DNA of 64,000 nt from positions 186,335 to 250,334 of the forward strand of contig JACDQH010000001.1 in assembly GCA_018101195.1 (NCBI GenBank). Reading direction: 5' to 3'. The translations under genes and the position numbers were made by a program. Numbering within the stretch: the stretch's first letter is position 1; the number at the start of each line of letters is the position of its first letter. Positions 35,470-44,235 of the stretch are shown piece by piece. Under the pieces are notes generated by a model. The model had not been told where the DNA came from. It made no database searches and was given only the letters and a program-made list of their open reading frames with translations. The stretch is from Rickettsiaceae bacterium H1. GTDB lineage: Bacteria > Pseudomonadota > Alphaproteobacteria > Rickettsiales > Anaplasmataceae.

Positions 35470-36357
35470 TTAAATAGAAGAAACCAAAAAGTCAAACACA
35501 GACTGCCTTATGGGTATGCCTAACGCAACTTGTTTTGGAATTGCACTTTTCTCCCCGTCAGCTACTTCGCTACCGATTTCGATACCGCGGTTAATAGGTC
35601 CTGGATGCATAACTATTACGTCTTTTTTTGCATGACTTAATTTTTCATTATCGATTCCGTATATTTTAAAATATTCTTGTTTTGAAGGAACGTAAGAGCC
35701 TTTCATACGTTCGTACTGTAGTCTTAAAACCATAATAACGTCGACATCTTCGATTCCTTTAATGATGTTGTTAAATTTACTTACCTTACAAGAAAAATTA
35801 TTTAAAGAGAGAGTCGGTGGAGAGATGATATTAATTTTGGCACCCAGGATGCTTAACAGTTTGATGTTGGAATGAGCGACTCGACTGTGTAGGGTGTCAC
35901 CGCAAATTGCTACCTTTATTCCTTCGATTTTATCTTTTAGCGATTTGATAGTAAAAGCATCGATTAATGCTTGTGTTGGATGTTCGTTAAGTCCGTCACC
36001 GGCATTGATTATTATCGAATCATTTTTTTTCGCTATCGCAAAGGGAATTCCGCTGTTATGAGACCTTATTACTATAATATCCGGTTTAATCTTGTTGAGA
36101 GTGGAAAAAGTATCGGAAATGCTTTCTCCTTTTTTTATTGCAGAAGCTTGAGGAATTATATTGATAGTATTTGCTCCTAACATTTTTGCTGAGATTTCAA
36201 AAGAGGTTAAAGTCCTTGTAGAGTGTTCGAAAAATACATTGGCAACAAATTTACCGGATAAACACTGTGATGTTTTTGTTAAATAATATTGTGCTTTACA
36301 AAATATTTCTTCGACGTCTTTTACATTTAAGTCGTCTATCGTTAATAAATGTTTCAT
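35470..36357 (-). CDS. pyrB: Aspartate carbamoyltransferase catalytic subunit
   Basis: The enzyme makes N-carbamoyl-aspartate, the committed step of pyrimidine synthesis. The 295-residue protein has the carbamoyl-phosphate site FFEHSTRTLTSFE (STRT), GLNEHPTQALIDAFT (HPTQ) and CGDTLHSRVAHSN. The aspartate-site loop MVLRLQYERM and the C-terminal HPGPINRGIEI complete the pattern. PyrB is absent from Rickettsia but present in lineages with de novo pyrimidine synthesis, which helps place this genome. Its start overlaps the fliP end by 4 bp, an unusual pairing of metabolism and flagellum. Confidence 0.95.
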   Translation of the reverse strand: MKHLLTIDDLNVKDVEEIFCKAQYYLTKTSQCLSGKFVANVFFEHSTRTLTSFEISAKMLGANTINIIPQASAIKKGESISDTFSTLNKIKPDIIVIRSHNSGIPFAIAKKNDSIIINAGDGLNEHPTQALIDAFTIKSLKDKIEGIKVAICGDTLHSRVAHSNIKLLSILGAKINIISPPTLSLNNFSCKVSKFNNIIKGIEDVDVIMVLRLQYERMKGSYVPSKQEYFKIYGIDNEKLSHAKKDVIVMHPGPINRGIEIGSEVADGEKSAIPKQVALGIPIRQSVFDFLVSSI

Positions 36358-37097
36358 CCCGCAAATCCTTTAACCAAACTTCCAGATAAGGCAGACCAAC
36401 CGTCTATCAGTACGAAAAATATCAATTTAAAAGGTAACGATATCACAACGGGAGGCACCATCATCATTCCCATCGACATTAAAATCGAAGAAATCAGTAA
36501 ATCGATAATTAAGAATGGTAAGAATATAAGAAAATCGATTTCAAATGCTTTTTTTAGTTCGCTAATCATAAACGAGGGTATTAATATACGAAAAGGTGTT
36601 TCTTCGACATTGTCTACGGTTTCTATTTTGGCAATATCGAAAAACATTCCCAATTCTTTTTCTCCCGTATTATGTAACATGAATTTATGTAACGGTTGTG
36701 ATGCTTTTTCCAGTGCTTCCGTTTCCGAAATTTCGTTTGCTAAAAACGGTTTTATACCGTTATCATAAGATGTTTGTAAAGTTGGCATCATAATAAAAAG
36801 CGATAAGAATAATGCTAAACTGGTTATTACTATATTTGGGGGAGATTGTTGTAATCCTAAAGCGCTACGCAGAATTGAAAGAACCACGATAATTTGGGTA
36901 AAAGAAGTAACCATGACTAAAATTGAAGGTGCAAGACCGAGAATTGTGATTGTGGCAATTAATTGCAATAACCGGGAAGATACATCGCTGTCGGTAGGAA
37001 TGTTAAGATTAATTGACGAATAGCCTTCGGCAGTATATCCGGTTCGAGTTATTATCATTAATATGAAAATTATTTTTACTAAAGTACTAAATCGCAT
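36354..37097 (-). CDS. fliP: Flagellar export-gate protein FliP
   Basis: The 247-residue protein has a signal sequence and the FliP core: ITILGLAPSILVMVTSFTQIIVVLSILRSALGLQQSPPN, then LALFLSLFIMMP, FMISELKKAFEIDFLIFLPFLIIDLLISSILMSMGMMMVPP and a C-terminal LVDGWS-like segment. FliP forms the FliPQR gate of the flagellar type III export apparatus. A virulence T3SS homologue (SctR) is less likely because the signal peptide and the FliO-like gene directly upstream (11 bp overlap) are flagellar traits. The signatures look intact. Confidence 0.94.
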   Translation of the reverse strand: MRFSTLVKIIFILMIITRTGYTAEGYSSINLNIPTDSDVSSRLLQLIATITILGLAPSILVMVTSFTQIIVVLSILRSALGLQQSPPNIVITSLALFLSLFIMMPTLQTSYDNGIKPFLANEISETEALEKASQPLHKFMLHNTGEKELGMFFDIAKIETVDNVEETPFRILIPSFMISELKKAFEIDFLIFLPFLIIDLLISSILMSMGMMMVPPVVISLPFKLIFFVLIDGWSALSGSLVKGFAG

Positions 37098-37335
37098 TTT
37101 CTTGTTGAATAATTAGGTCGTTATTGCCGCCAACTAACATTACGTACCTGTTATCCTTATATTTTATAACGATAATTCTTCTTCGGCCGTCGATTATTAA
37201 AGTTTCTTCTATCGACAAGTTTTCTCCCGTAATGGAATATTTTTTAAATCGTTTTAATATGAATAGAATAAACAAAATTATCGATAGAATTATTGCAAGA
37301 GAAAAACAAGTTTTCCAATATAAGTTAGCTATCAT
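37087..37335 (-). CDS. fliO: FliO-like flagellar assembly protein
   Basis: The 82-residue protein has one N-terminal membrane helix (FSLAIILSIILFILFIL) and a small cytoplasmic beta domain. The segment IDGRRRIIVIKYKDNRYVMLVGGNNDLII matches the FliO pattern of arginine-lysine-rich strands ending in LLVG. FliO is the short scaffold that helps FliP oligomerise. Its overlap of 11 bp with fliP supports the call. The family is poorly conserved, so context carries part of the weight. Confidence 0.75.
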   Translation of the reverse strand: MIANLYWKTCFSLAIILSIILFILFILKRFKKYSITGENLSIEETLIIDGRRRIIVIKYKDNRYVMLVGGNNDLIIQQENAI

Positions 37336-37633
37336 TGGCAGAGCTACCGTAAGATTCGTTTGCCTTTTTAATATTTGTCAAATTTTTCAGTTCTTTTTTG
37401 GTCGACTCGGTCTGCTCTTGAAATGAGGAAATCAACAAATTTATTTTGGTATTGATTTCTTCTAAATCGGGGACAAATTGTTTGGCCGATTCACTCGGTA
37501 ATGTTTGTAGCGCAGTGCATAAATTTTCAACTTTGGTGATTATTTCTGATAAATCCTTGTCTTCATTGTTATTGTCGAGAAAGTTATTTATATGAATTAT
37601 TTCTTGTTCGATGTCTTTTTCCATATCAGCCAT
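37325..37633 (-). CDS. Hypothetical coiled-coil protein between gatC and fliO
   Basis: I do not recognise this 102-residue protein. It is acidic, has no membrane segment and is predicted helical with heptad-like spacing (DLSEIITKVENLCTALQTL and LEEINTKINLLISSFQEQTESTKKEL). It overlaps gatC upstream by 8 bp and fliO downstream by 11 bp, so it is certainly part of the operon. A flagellar chaperone (FlgN-like) is conceivable from size, acidity and position, but no motif shows it. Confidence 0.6.
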   Translation of the reverse strand: MADMEKDIEQEIIHINNFLDNNNEDKDLSEIITKVENLCTALQTLPSESAKQFVPDLEEINTKINLLISSFQEQTESTKKELKNLTNIKKANESYGSSANDS

Positions 37634-37970
37634 TTTCTATTATTTTCGGTACTACGAAACAATTATGTTCGCTTTTAATGTTTTCCAACACGTTATGATG
37701 CTCACTTCCTTTTTGATCAAGACTTTTTTTTGTTATCGAAGTAAAGTTTAAGGCGGTGAATTTTTTTTCATCGATTTCGACTTCGTTAAGTTTGTTCAGC
37801 CAATTGATAACTTGTGCCAATTCTTTTGCATATTCCGACTTTTCTTTTTCGGAGAGTTTTATTCTTGCCAGCTTAGCTAATTTGGTAATTTCTTCCAAAG
37901 AAATAATGTTTTCTTTGCATTCTTCGATAATGTGTTGATGCTTGGTAAAATTAGAAATTTTGCTGGTCAT
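37626..37970 (-). CDS. gatC: Asp/Glu-tRNA amidotransferase subunit C
   Basis: GatC stabilises the GatCAB complex that converts Glu-tRNA-Gln and Asp-tRNA-Asn to the amidated forms. The 114-residue protein has the typical ISLEEITKLAKLARIKLSEKEKSEYAKELAQVINWLNKLNEV core. A shorter C-terminus ends in CFVVPKIIENG, equivalent to the FVVPKVIE end of the family. About 20 extra N-terminal residues precede the core, so the true start may be internal. gatA and gatB are not adjacent. Confidence 0.9.
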   Translation of the reverse strand: MTSKISNFTKHQHIIEECKENIISLEEITKLAKLARIKLSEKEKSEYAKELAQVINWLNKLNEVEIDEKKFTALNFTSITKKSLDQKGSEHHNVLENIKSEHNCFVVPKIIENG

Positions 37971-38030
37971 GAAATAATTATAATGCTAAAAAAGCATTAG
38001 GCAAATTTATGCGTACGAGTTCTTGGAAAA

Positions 38031-38822
38031 TTACTTTGCTCTTGACGTGAAATCGTCTTTACTAATGACCGAAGAAACAGACATAACAACTAATTTGGAA
38101 TTAATCGGTTGTTGGATATTCTTAATTAGGTCGGGTAAATTACTGCATTTCTGAATGTTTTGAGCTTGTTTCTTTTGGTAATATTTCCTTTGTTGCTCCT
38201 TTATTCTTTCTTCGACTTCGGGTCTGTTTCTATATTTCCTTTTTTGCTCCTTTGTTCTTTCTTTGATTTCGGGTGTATTTCTATATTCCCTGAATGATTC
38301 TTGCTTTGTTGGTTCGCGACCATATTGCTTGAAGAAATTTCTTTTCCAATTTTGCATATATTCTTTTCTTTCTGTTTTACTGCAATGTATTGCTATTTCT
38401 TTGTTGTGAGCGTTTGTTTGTTCCGTAAGCTTTTCTTCTTGTAAGCTTTTGGTTTGGTGTTCTGTTTTGGTGTTGGTAATATTAGGGTTTACTTCTGTGT
38501 TTATTGAAGAATGCGATTGTTTTTTTTGTGCGAACTTAATTCGTTGCTCCTTTATTCTTTCTTTGACTTCGGGTCTATTTCTATATTCCCTGTGGTACTC
38601 CCTTTGGTACTCTTTCATTTTTTCTTCGACTTCGGGTCTATTTCTATATTTCTTGTTGTAATCCTTCTTTTTTTCTTTGACTTCGGGCCTCTTTCTATAT
38701 TCCCTTTGTTGCTCCTTTATTCTTTTTTTGACTTCGGGTCTATTTCTATATTCCCTGCCTGATTCTTGCTTTGTTGGTTCGCGACCATATTGCTTGAAGA
38801 AATTTCTTTTCCAATTTTGCAT
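38031..38822 (-). CDS. YRNRPEVKER-type repeat protein, probably 5'-truncated by duplication
   Basis: The 263-residue protein is very basic and built of about 13-21-residue units with the core YRNRPEVKERIKEQ. Four occur in residues 25-92, then a 60-residue linker, then the segment MQNWKRNFFKQYGREPTKQES again followed by more units. The same DNA module occurs a second time upstream of the start (38760-38995), but there frame changes disconnect it. The original gene was therefore probably longer, and the present ATG lies inside a repeated module. No catalytic domain is visible; long charged helices are predicted. Similar YR.RPEVK repeats occur in eukaryotes and intracellular bacteria, so a host-interaction role is a guess. 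Confidence 0.55.
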   Translation of the reverse strand: MQNWKRNFFKQYGREPTKQESGREYRNRPEVKKRIKEQQREYRKRPEVKEKKKDYNKKYRNRPEVEEKMKEYQREYHREYRNRPEVKERIKEQRIKFAQKKQSHSSINTEVNPNITNTKTEHQTKSLQEEKLTEQTNAHNKEIAIHCSKTERKEYMQNWKRNFFKQYGREPTKQESFREYRNTPEIKERTKEQKRKYRNRPEVEERIKEQQRKYYQKKQAQNIQKCSNLPDLIKNIQQPINSKLVVMSVSSVISKDDFTSRAK

Positions 38823-38995
38823 ATATTCTTTTCTTTCTGTTTTACTGCAATGTATTGCTATTTCTTTGTTGTGAGCGTTTGTTTGTTCCGTAAGCTTTTC
38901 TTCTTGTAAGCTTTTGGTTTGGTGTTGGTAATATTAGGGTTTACTTCTGTGTTTATTGAAGAATGCGATTGTTTTTTTTTTGTGCGAACTTAATT
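38295..38995. repeat. Direct DNA repeat of about 240 bp (two copies, 465 bp apart)
   Basis: Copy A spans 38295-38541 and copy B 38760-38995. They are nearly identical, except that copy B lacks 13 bp (between short TTGGTGTT repeats) and has a T-run of 10 instead of 8. Each copy encodes, on the minus strand, the linker plus the MQNWKRNFF module of the repeat protein. The two indels in copy B break the frame. Confidence 0.85.
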
Positions 38996-39154
38996 TTATC
39001 TTGTTCGTTCGATATAATCTTTTTTTTCCAATGAATCATATTTTTATAAATGCTAATTAAATCATATTTTGTAATAACTATAGCATTCTTTTTAAAATTA
39101 TAAATGCTATTTATGATAATTAAATCATATTTTATAATAATTAAAGTATTCTTT
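38823..39154 (-). pseudogene. Broken 5' part of the repeat-protein gene
   Basis: Between thiL and the repeat-protein gene, the minus strand carries copy B of the duplicated module. It has FAQKK-type residues near 38985 and KLTEQTNAHNKEIAIHCSKTERKEY leading into the current start, with frameshifts between. Farther up (39040-39165) two diverged ~65-bp AT-rich units repeat the element ATTAAATCATATTTTRTAATAA. A 73-codon open stretch at 38953-39174 overlaps thiL and reads low-complexity Ile/Lys/Asn, so I do not consider it a gene. Confidence 0.55.
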
Positions 39155-40057
39155 TTAAAAATGTTGAAATCCAAACTTGAAAAAATTTAATTTTTTACCG
39201 TTTCGGTCTAAAATTTTTATTTCTTTGTCTTTTGTCACTTTGCCGATTTCAGTAAAGTTTTCACCTGCCAATTCTTGTGATGTGGTGAACAAAAGCCGGT
39301 AGTCATCGCCACCGGTTATAGCTGTTGCAAAATATTTTTGATTTAGGGCGATAATTTGTTTTACTTCTTCGGAAAAAGGAATTCGATCGGCATAAATTTC
39401 CATCCCGACATCGGATAATCGGCAAATTTGTTTTGCGTCTTGTAATAACCCGTCGGAGATATCGATACATGCCGAGGCTATCCCTACTAATTTTCTTCCC
39501 AATTCTAATTGAGGTTCTGGTAGTTCGTATTTTTTTTGTAACGAAGTGAATTTTTGCAGCAACGGGTCGCTATGGCTAAGCAGCCCCAATACGGAATCGC
39601 CGATTGTACTGCCTACGTATATTGAATCACCGATTTCCGCTCCCGATCTTGTTAATGCTTTACCTTCTTCTATAGTTCCTAACATCGTAATGCTGATTAT
39701 ATTTTTTCCGTTATGTTTTGTAGTGTCGCCTCCCAATAATTTTATTTCGAATTGGCGGTTTTCTTCTGCCAAGCCTTGAACAAAGTTATTTAACCACCAT
39801 TCGGTCGTATCATTCATTGCGAGACCCAGAAAATAACCGTAAGGTTTTGCTCCCATTGATGCCACGTCGGATAAATTAACTCTAATTGCTTTTTTTGCTA
39901 TCGAGAAAGGATTGGTGTTGTCTCGGAAGTGGACTCCTTCGATAATTACGTCTTTGGTAATAATGGTATTATTTCGGTATACGAATGCATCGTTGTTCAA
40001 AGCATCGGCAGGAGCCAAAGGGGATAATTTTTGTTTTATAAATTCGAATTCGTTCAC
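39155..40057 (-). CDS. thiL: Thiamine-monophosphate kinase
   Basis: ThiL phosphorylates thiamine monophosphate to the active pyrophosphate. The 300-residue protein has the N-terminal DAFVYRNNTIITKDVIIEGVHF (metal and substrate site), INLSDVASMG-type segment VNLSDVASMGAKP, LLGGDTTKHNG, CIDISDGLLQDA and TGGDDYRLLFT, all conserved in the family. Its start overlaps the lepB stop by 4 bp. Presence of thiL suggests the cell imports or makes thiamine monophosphate, which is not universal in Rickettsiales. The C-terminal end borders the decayed repeat region. Confidence 0.92.
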   Translation of the reverse strand: MNEFEFIKQKLSPLAPADALNNDAFVYRNNTIITKDVIIEGVHFRDNTNPFSIAKKAIRVNLSDVASMGAKPYGYFLGLAMNDTTEWWLNNFVQGLAEENRQFEIKLLGGDTTKHNGKNIISITMLGTIEEGKALTRSGAEIGDSIYVGSTIGDSVLGLLSHSDPLLQKFTSLQKKYELPEPQLELGRKLVGIASACIDISDGLLQDAKQICRLSDVGMEIYADRIPFSEEVKQIIALNQKYFATAITGGDDYRLLFTTSQELAGENFTEIGKVTKDKEIKILDRNGKKLNFFKFGFQHF

Positions 40058-40776
40058 CGAATCTTTTTAAAGAACCTGTTTATGTCGAATTTAAACGGTA
40101 TGATTCCTTTATTTCTCGATACGGAAAAAACAACTAATTGTGCTTTTCCTACCAGATTGTTTTTGGGTATGAAACCAACGTCGTTAAGAAATCGACTGTC
40201 GAACGAATTATCACGATTGTCTCCCAATACGAAAAAGTGATCTTTCGGCACGGAATATACTTGCGTGTTATCGGTTATGCTATCGGGTACTTGGTCTAAC
40301 GTTTTATATTTTAGCCCGTTTTCTAACGTTTCGACATATTGTGCTGTTTTAGTCGTATTTCCCAAGTAATCTGTCTCGGTAAAATCTTTGATTTTTTCTC
40401 TTGGCACTGGCTTATCGTTTATATATAGGGCGCCGTGTTTTAATTGTACTTTGTCACCGGGTAACCCGATTAGACGCTTAACGTAATTTGTTCCGGTGTC
40501 GTTCGGTTTGCGAAATACTATTATGTCGCCTCTTTTCGGCTCGGTATAAAATTTCCTGTCTTCTTTTCCTAAAACTGGGATACCGAAAGGAAACGAATAC
40601 CTGCTGAAACCGTAAGAATATTTCGAAACGAAAATATAGTCGCCGATCATCAATGTTCCTTTCATCGAACCAGACGGTATGTGGAAGGGTTCGTATAAAA
40701 AGCTGCGAAAAGTAATTGCCAGCAGTAAAGCTACCAATAATGATTTTCCAGTTTTTATTATTTTGTGTATATTCAT
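40054..40776 (-). CDS. lepB: Signal peptidase I
   Basis: The 240-residue membrane protease has an N-terminal anchor (LLVALLLAITFRSFLYEPF). The catalytic serine is in HIPSGSMKGTLMIGDYI and the catalytic lysine in TNYVKRLIGLPGD. Box E GDNRDNSFDSRFLNDVGFIP is present. It cleaves Sec and Tat signal peptides, many of which are encoded in this window. It overlaps thiL by 4 bp. Divergent tolB lies across a 70-110 bp gap. Length and motifs are normal. Confidence 0.95.
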   Translation of the reverse strand: MNIHKIIKTGKSLLVALLLAITFRSFLYEPFHIPSGSMKGTLMIGDYIFVSKYSYGFSRYSFPFGIPVLGKEDRKFYTEPKRGDIIVFRKPNDTGTNYVKRLIGLPGDKVQLKHGALYINDKPVPREKIKDFTETDYLGNTTKTAQYVETLENGLKYKTLDQVPDSITDNTQVYSVPKDHFFVLGDNRDNSFDSRFLNDVGFIPKNNLVGKAQLVVFSVSRNKGIIPFKFDINRFFKKIR

Positions 40777-40885
40777 TAATATTTGCGTTTATTGTAATAA
40801 TTAACTCGTGTAAATATAAGTTAAGTGTTTTTTAATTGCAATCGAGGTGTTTATACATAAATTGGTATTATTTTTTTCTGAAAGT

Positions 40886-42169
40886 ATGGTTAAAAGGTTA
40901 ATAATATTTTTTTTATTTCTAAGCTTTAATCTGGAAGCGAGAATCAAAGTCGATATTAACAGAGGAAATACTGAAAATATTACTATTGCCTTTTCGAAAG
41001 CTAATTTTGGTAACCAAAAGGAAGGAGAGCTGTTATATGAAATATTAAAAGTAGTGAAATCCGATCTTACTCGTTCGAGTTTATTTAAAGTTACAAAAGA
41101 TCTAAGTTTACAACTAGATGAAAAGGCACAAATTTTTCCGGAGAACTTAAACGGTATCAATGCCGTTTCCGTAGTTATTACCAGTATTGAAAGTCTTGAA
41201 AACGATAATATAGAGGTAAAATATCGTTTATGGGATGTACATACGAAAAAGCAATTATTGGGGAAATCACTTAAAACCAATAAAAATAATTATCGTAGAA
41301 TCGGCCATATGACTGCGGATGCAATTTATCATAGAATGACCGGGGAGGGGGGATATTTCGATACCCGTATTGCTTATATTGCCAAGTATGGCGGAAAAAA
41401 AAGAATTGCCATTATGGATCAAGACGGTTTTAATAAGAAATTTTTGACGGACGGGAGTAATCTGGTTCTTACTCCTCGTTTTTCTCCGGAAAGTCAGAGA
41501 ATAGTTTACATGTCTTATGCCGATGATATTCCTGCAATTTATATGCGCGATATTAACAGTCACACCGAAGAGTTAATCGGTAATTTTTCCGGAATTAAAT
41601 CTGCTCCCAGGTTTTCTCCCGACGGAAAATCGATTTTGATGGCTCGTTCCATTGACGGAGAAACTGATATATACGATATAAAATTGCCTAAACATGAGAA
41701 AAAAAGATTAACTGGCAAATCTGCTATTAATACTTCTCCATCTTATTCTCCCGATCAAAAGAATATTGTTTTTAATTCAGATCGAAATGGTTCGCCGCAA
41801 CTATATGTAATGAATTCTTATGGGAGGAAACAGCATAAAATTACTTCCGGTAGAGGTAGTTATAGTAGTCCGGTTTGGTCACCGAGAGGCGATTGGATTG
41901 CTTTTTCCAAAGTTATCGATGGTGAATTTCATATAGGTGTGATTAAACCGGATGGATCGGGAGAAAGACTTCTTACGACGGGGTATTTAGTTGAAAGTCC
42001 GAGTTGGTCTCCTAACGGGCGTATTATTATTTTTACTAAGCAAACTAAGGCTCGAGACGGAAAAACTAAATCTAAACTTTATTCCATTGATTTTACTGGA
42101 GAAAATGAAAGGTTGGTTTATACTGATACTGATGCTTCCGATCCGTCATGGTCACCGCTTTTATTATAG
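40886..42169 (+). CDS. tolB: Tol-Pal system protein TolB
   Basis: TolB is a periplasmic six-bladed propeller that works with Pal and the TolQRA motor in outer-membrane constriction. The frame opens at an ATG at 40847, but the ATG at 40886 gives a clean signal peptide (MVKRLIIFFLFLSFNLEA) and is preferred, yielding about 427 residues. The N-terminal domain is followed by repeated SPDGKSI/SPDQKNI/SPRGDWI/SPNGRII strands of the propeller, ending DASDPSWSPLL. The last 52 bases overlap a converging open frame on the other strand. Confidence 0.94.
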   Translation: MVKRLIIFFLFLSFNLEARIKVDINRGNTENITIAFSKANFGNQKEGELLYEILKVVKSDLTRSSLFKVTKDLSLQLDEKAQIFPENLNGINAVSVVITSIESLENDNIEVKYRLWDVHTKKQLLGKSLKTNKNNYRRIGHMTADAIYHRMTGEGGYFDTRIAYIAKYGGKKRIAIMDQDGFNKKFLTDGSNLVLTPRFSPESQRIVYMSYADDIPAIYMRDINSHTEELIGNFSGIKSAPRFSPDGKSILMARSIDGETDIYDIKLPKHEKKRLTGKSAINTSPSYSPDQKNIVFNSDRNGSPQLYVMNSYGRKQHKITSGRGSYSSPVWSPRGDWIAFSKVIDGEFHIGVIKPDGSGERLLTTGYLVESPSWSPNGRIIIFTKQTKARDGKTKSKLYSIDFTGENERLVYTDTDASDPSWSPLLL

Positions 42170-42624
42170 CTTAAAATTTCAGTAAAACTTTCTTCTATAA
42201 CGGTAGATAGTCGCGGTTTACAACTTTTCTTTAAAAATCTTTTTTTATTGGGAGTTAATTGTTGGATTTTAAAATTTTCTCGCGTCTTAGGGTAAGCAGT
42301 GTTGTTTATTATAAGAATTTCAGCTTTTTTACCTTGATTTTTATAATACTGCTTTGTGTAACTGTTTATATAATCGCATTTTTCTTCAGCTTCAATTATT
42401 AAATCGTTACTATCAATTGATATTTGATCAAGTTCTGCTATTTTTTTATCTTTTTTAAATTTGCTTTTGTACCATGGATAAAACTGAAAGTAACATAAAA
42501 CTATAATTGTTAATATTCCTATTACTGATAAAATATTTCCGAAAAAAACATAAAAGTATTTGCTTGGTATTGTTTTAAATAAGTCTAAGTTAGTTTTATC
42601 ATCCGATTGTTTTGATTGATGCAT
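42118..42624 (-). CDS. Hypothetical single-pass membrane protein overlapping tolB
   Basis: The 168-residue frame encodes one membrane helix (FGNILSVIGILTIIVLCYFQF, about 29-49) and a charged C-terminal domain (residues 55-150). No family is recognised. The last 17 codons are antisense to the end of tolB, an unusual overlap that suggests the original stop was lost by a downstream frameshift. It has normal-looking codon use for this genome and is not a shadow of another gene over most of its length. Confidence 0.5.
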   Translation of the reverse strand: MHQSKQSDDKTNLDLFKTIPSKYFYVFFGNILSVIGILTIIVLCYFQFYPWYKSKFKKDKKIAELDQISIDSNDLIIEAEEKCDYINSYTKQYYKNQGKKAEILIINNTAYPKTRENFKIQQLTPNKKRFLKKSCKPRLSTVIEESFTEILSYNKSGDHDGSEASVSV

Positions 42625-43045
42625 TTTGTATTTTATGTTTTATATTCGAAACAGTATAAAGCGAAAAGTACTTTTTGTTAAGAGAGTTAAATTTGAATAT
42701 CTTGATTAGTTTTAATTACATTTTTTATGATTATTTCATTAAAATTTTCTTCTTCAATTGTGGATAAACTGGATGTACGAACTATTTTTCTTTACTGATA
42801 TGATATGTTGCTCTAAAAAAATTATACATTAACAGTAGTTAAATCTTGATAATTAACATAAGTGTTGTCTCGATTGCTTAAATTTTGCTTCTTAGAGCAT
42901 TAAATTTTAGATGATAACAGTGAAAATAATAAAGATGAAATTGTTACCATTACTGTTACTGGTAAATTAGTTCTCGTGTCATTACTTAATGAATAATTTA
43001 TATTACATTTATTATTCAATAAATCTTATTTTGAATATAGGGATG
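42625..43045. other. Intergenic region with no recognised gene
   Basis: These 421 bases upstream of the hypothetical gene and downstream of ddl are AT-rich. They contain no open frame of useful length on either strand, and I could not recognise an RNA gene or coding remnant. Confidence 0.5.
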
Positions 43046-44056
43046 TTATTTTTTGTTAATAGCATTTTTTAACAAAATGTTAATTAATCGAGAAAATTCT
43101 ATACCCGATGCTTTTAGTAAATTAGGATATAAGCTTATATCGGTGAAGCCCGGTATAGTATTTATTTCGTTAAAAAATAGTTTTTTTTCTTGTAATAAAA
43201 AATCGATTCTTGCCATACCGGAACAGCGTAGTGACATGAATATTTTTCGAGCGTTCGTTTTTATTAAATTGTTTTGTTCTGTTGTTAAAGGTGCTGGTAT
43301 TAGCAATTCTGCTCCTTTCGGGTCTGTATATTTTGCTTCGTAAGAGTAAAATTCGTGTTTTTTTACTACTACTTCCCCGGGCATACTAATAATTAAATTA
43401 TTATTTTCGTCTTCTAAAACCGCTACTTCGATTTCTCTCGAATTTTCTACTGATTGTTCGAGTAATATTTTCTCATCGTAATGAAAAGCTTCTTCTATTG
43501 CTAGTAACAATTCGTTCTTGGTTTTAACTTTATAAACTCCGATACTTGAACCGGAATTTGCCGATTTAACAAACAAAGGATATTTGATATCTTGCAAATT
43601 TATTTCATTCCAATTTTTTTTCTCGATTATGATGTAATCGTGAACATCAATTCCCAGATTTTTTACTAAACGTTTGGCAATATCTTTATCCATCGAAATA
43701 GCCGAAGAAATTACTTTACAACCGACATAAGGAATTTTGAGTAACTCGAGCCAACCTTGCAGAGTTCCATCTTCGCCTAAAGGTCCGTGTATTATGGGAA
43801 ATACTGCGTTGAATTTAAATTCGTGATTTCCTACCTTACAAATGAAATTGGAATCTTTTTTTATTTGAATGCAACCGAGGTTACACACACCTAAAATTTT
43901 ACTTTCCCGGTTTTTAATAGTGCAGTTTCCGTCTTTGCCTATAACTAAAATGTTAATTGCGTGCTCTTTGTTAGCATTGGTTAAAATAAATTGCGCCGAT
44001 TTTAGCGATATGTCGTGCTCGTGTGATTGTCCGCCGCAAATTAGTAATATGTTCAC
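43046..44056 (-). CDS. ddl: D-alanine--D-alanine ligase
   Basis: Ddl makes the D-Ala-D-Ala dipeptide for peptidoglycan. The 336-residue ATP-grasp enzyme has the N-terminal ICGGQSHEHDISLKSA and PIIHGPLGEDGTLQGWLELLKIPYVG. The ATP-grasp centre is LFVKSANSGSSIGVYKV, with MARIDFLLQEKKLFFNEINTIPGFTDISLYP at the C-terminus. All catalytic residues are apparent. It is a single gene, away from the usual mur/fts cluster. A VanX-like dipeptidase in the same window could reverse its product. Confidence 0.95.
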   Translation of the reverse strand: MNILLICGGQSHEHDISLKSAQFILTNANKEHAINILVIGKDGNCTIKNRESKILGVCNLGCIQIKKDSNFICKVGNHEFKFNAVFPIIHGPLGEDGTLQGWLELLKIPYVGCKVISSAISMDKDIAKRLVKNLGIDVHDYIIIEKKNWNEINLQDIKYPLFVKSANSGSSIGVYKVKTKNELLLAIEEAFHYDEKILLEQSVENSREIEVAVLEDENNNLIISMPGEVVVKKHEFYSYEAKYTDPKGAELLIPAPLTTEQNNLIKTNARKIFMSLRCSGMARIDFLLQEKKLFFNEINTIPGFTDISLYPNLLKASGIEFSRLINILLKNAINKK

Positions 44057-44140
44057 AAGGTAAGTAAAAGTAATAATTTAACTTATAGCAAGAAAAAATA
44101 TTGAACTATTCTTTATATAATATTACAATATTATCATTCT

Positions 44141-44214
<74 letters not shown>

Positions 44215-44235
44215 TTGCTTGTTAAAAAAAGTAAT

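Noticed and set aside
36349..36768. 139-codon plus-strand frame
   Set aside because: It is the complement of fliP, whose motifs are unmistakable.
36354..37335. Virulence type III secretion (SctR) rather than flagellar FliP
   Set aside because: The signal peptide, the FliO-like gene and separate fliN/fliH-like genes favour a flagellar origin.
38953..39174. 73-codon frame with repeated Ile/Lys/Asn segments
   Set aside because: It overlaps the end of thiL, derives from AT-rich tandem units and the frame-broken repeat copy, and has no ribosome site.
40801..41280. Open frame of 159 codons on the minus strand
   Set aside because: It is antisense to tolB; composition follows the tolB codons.
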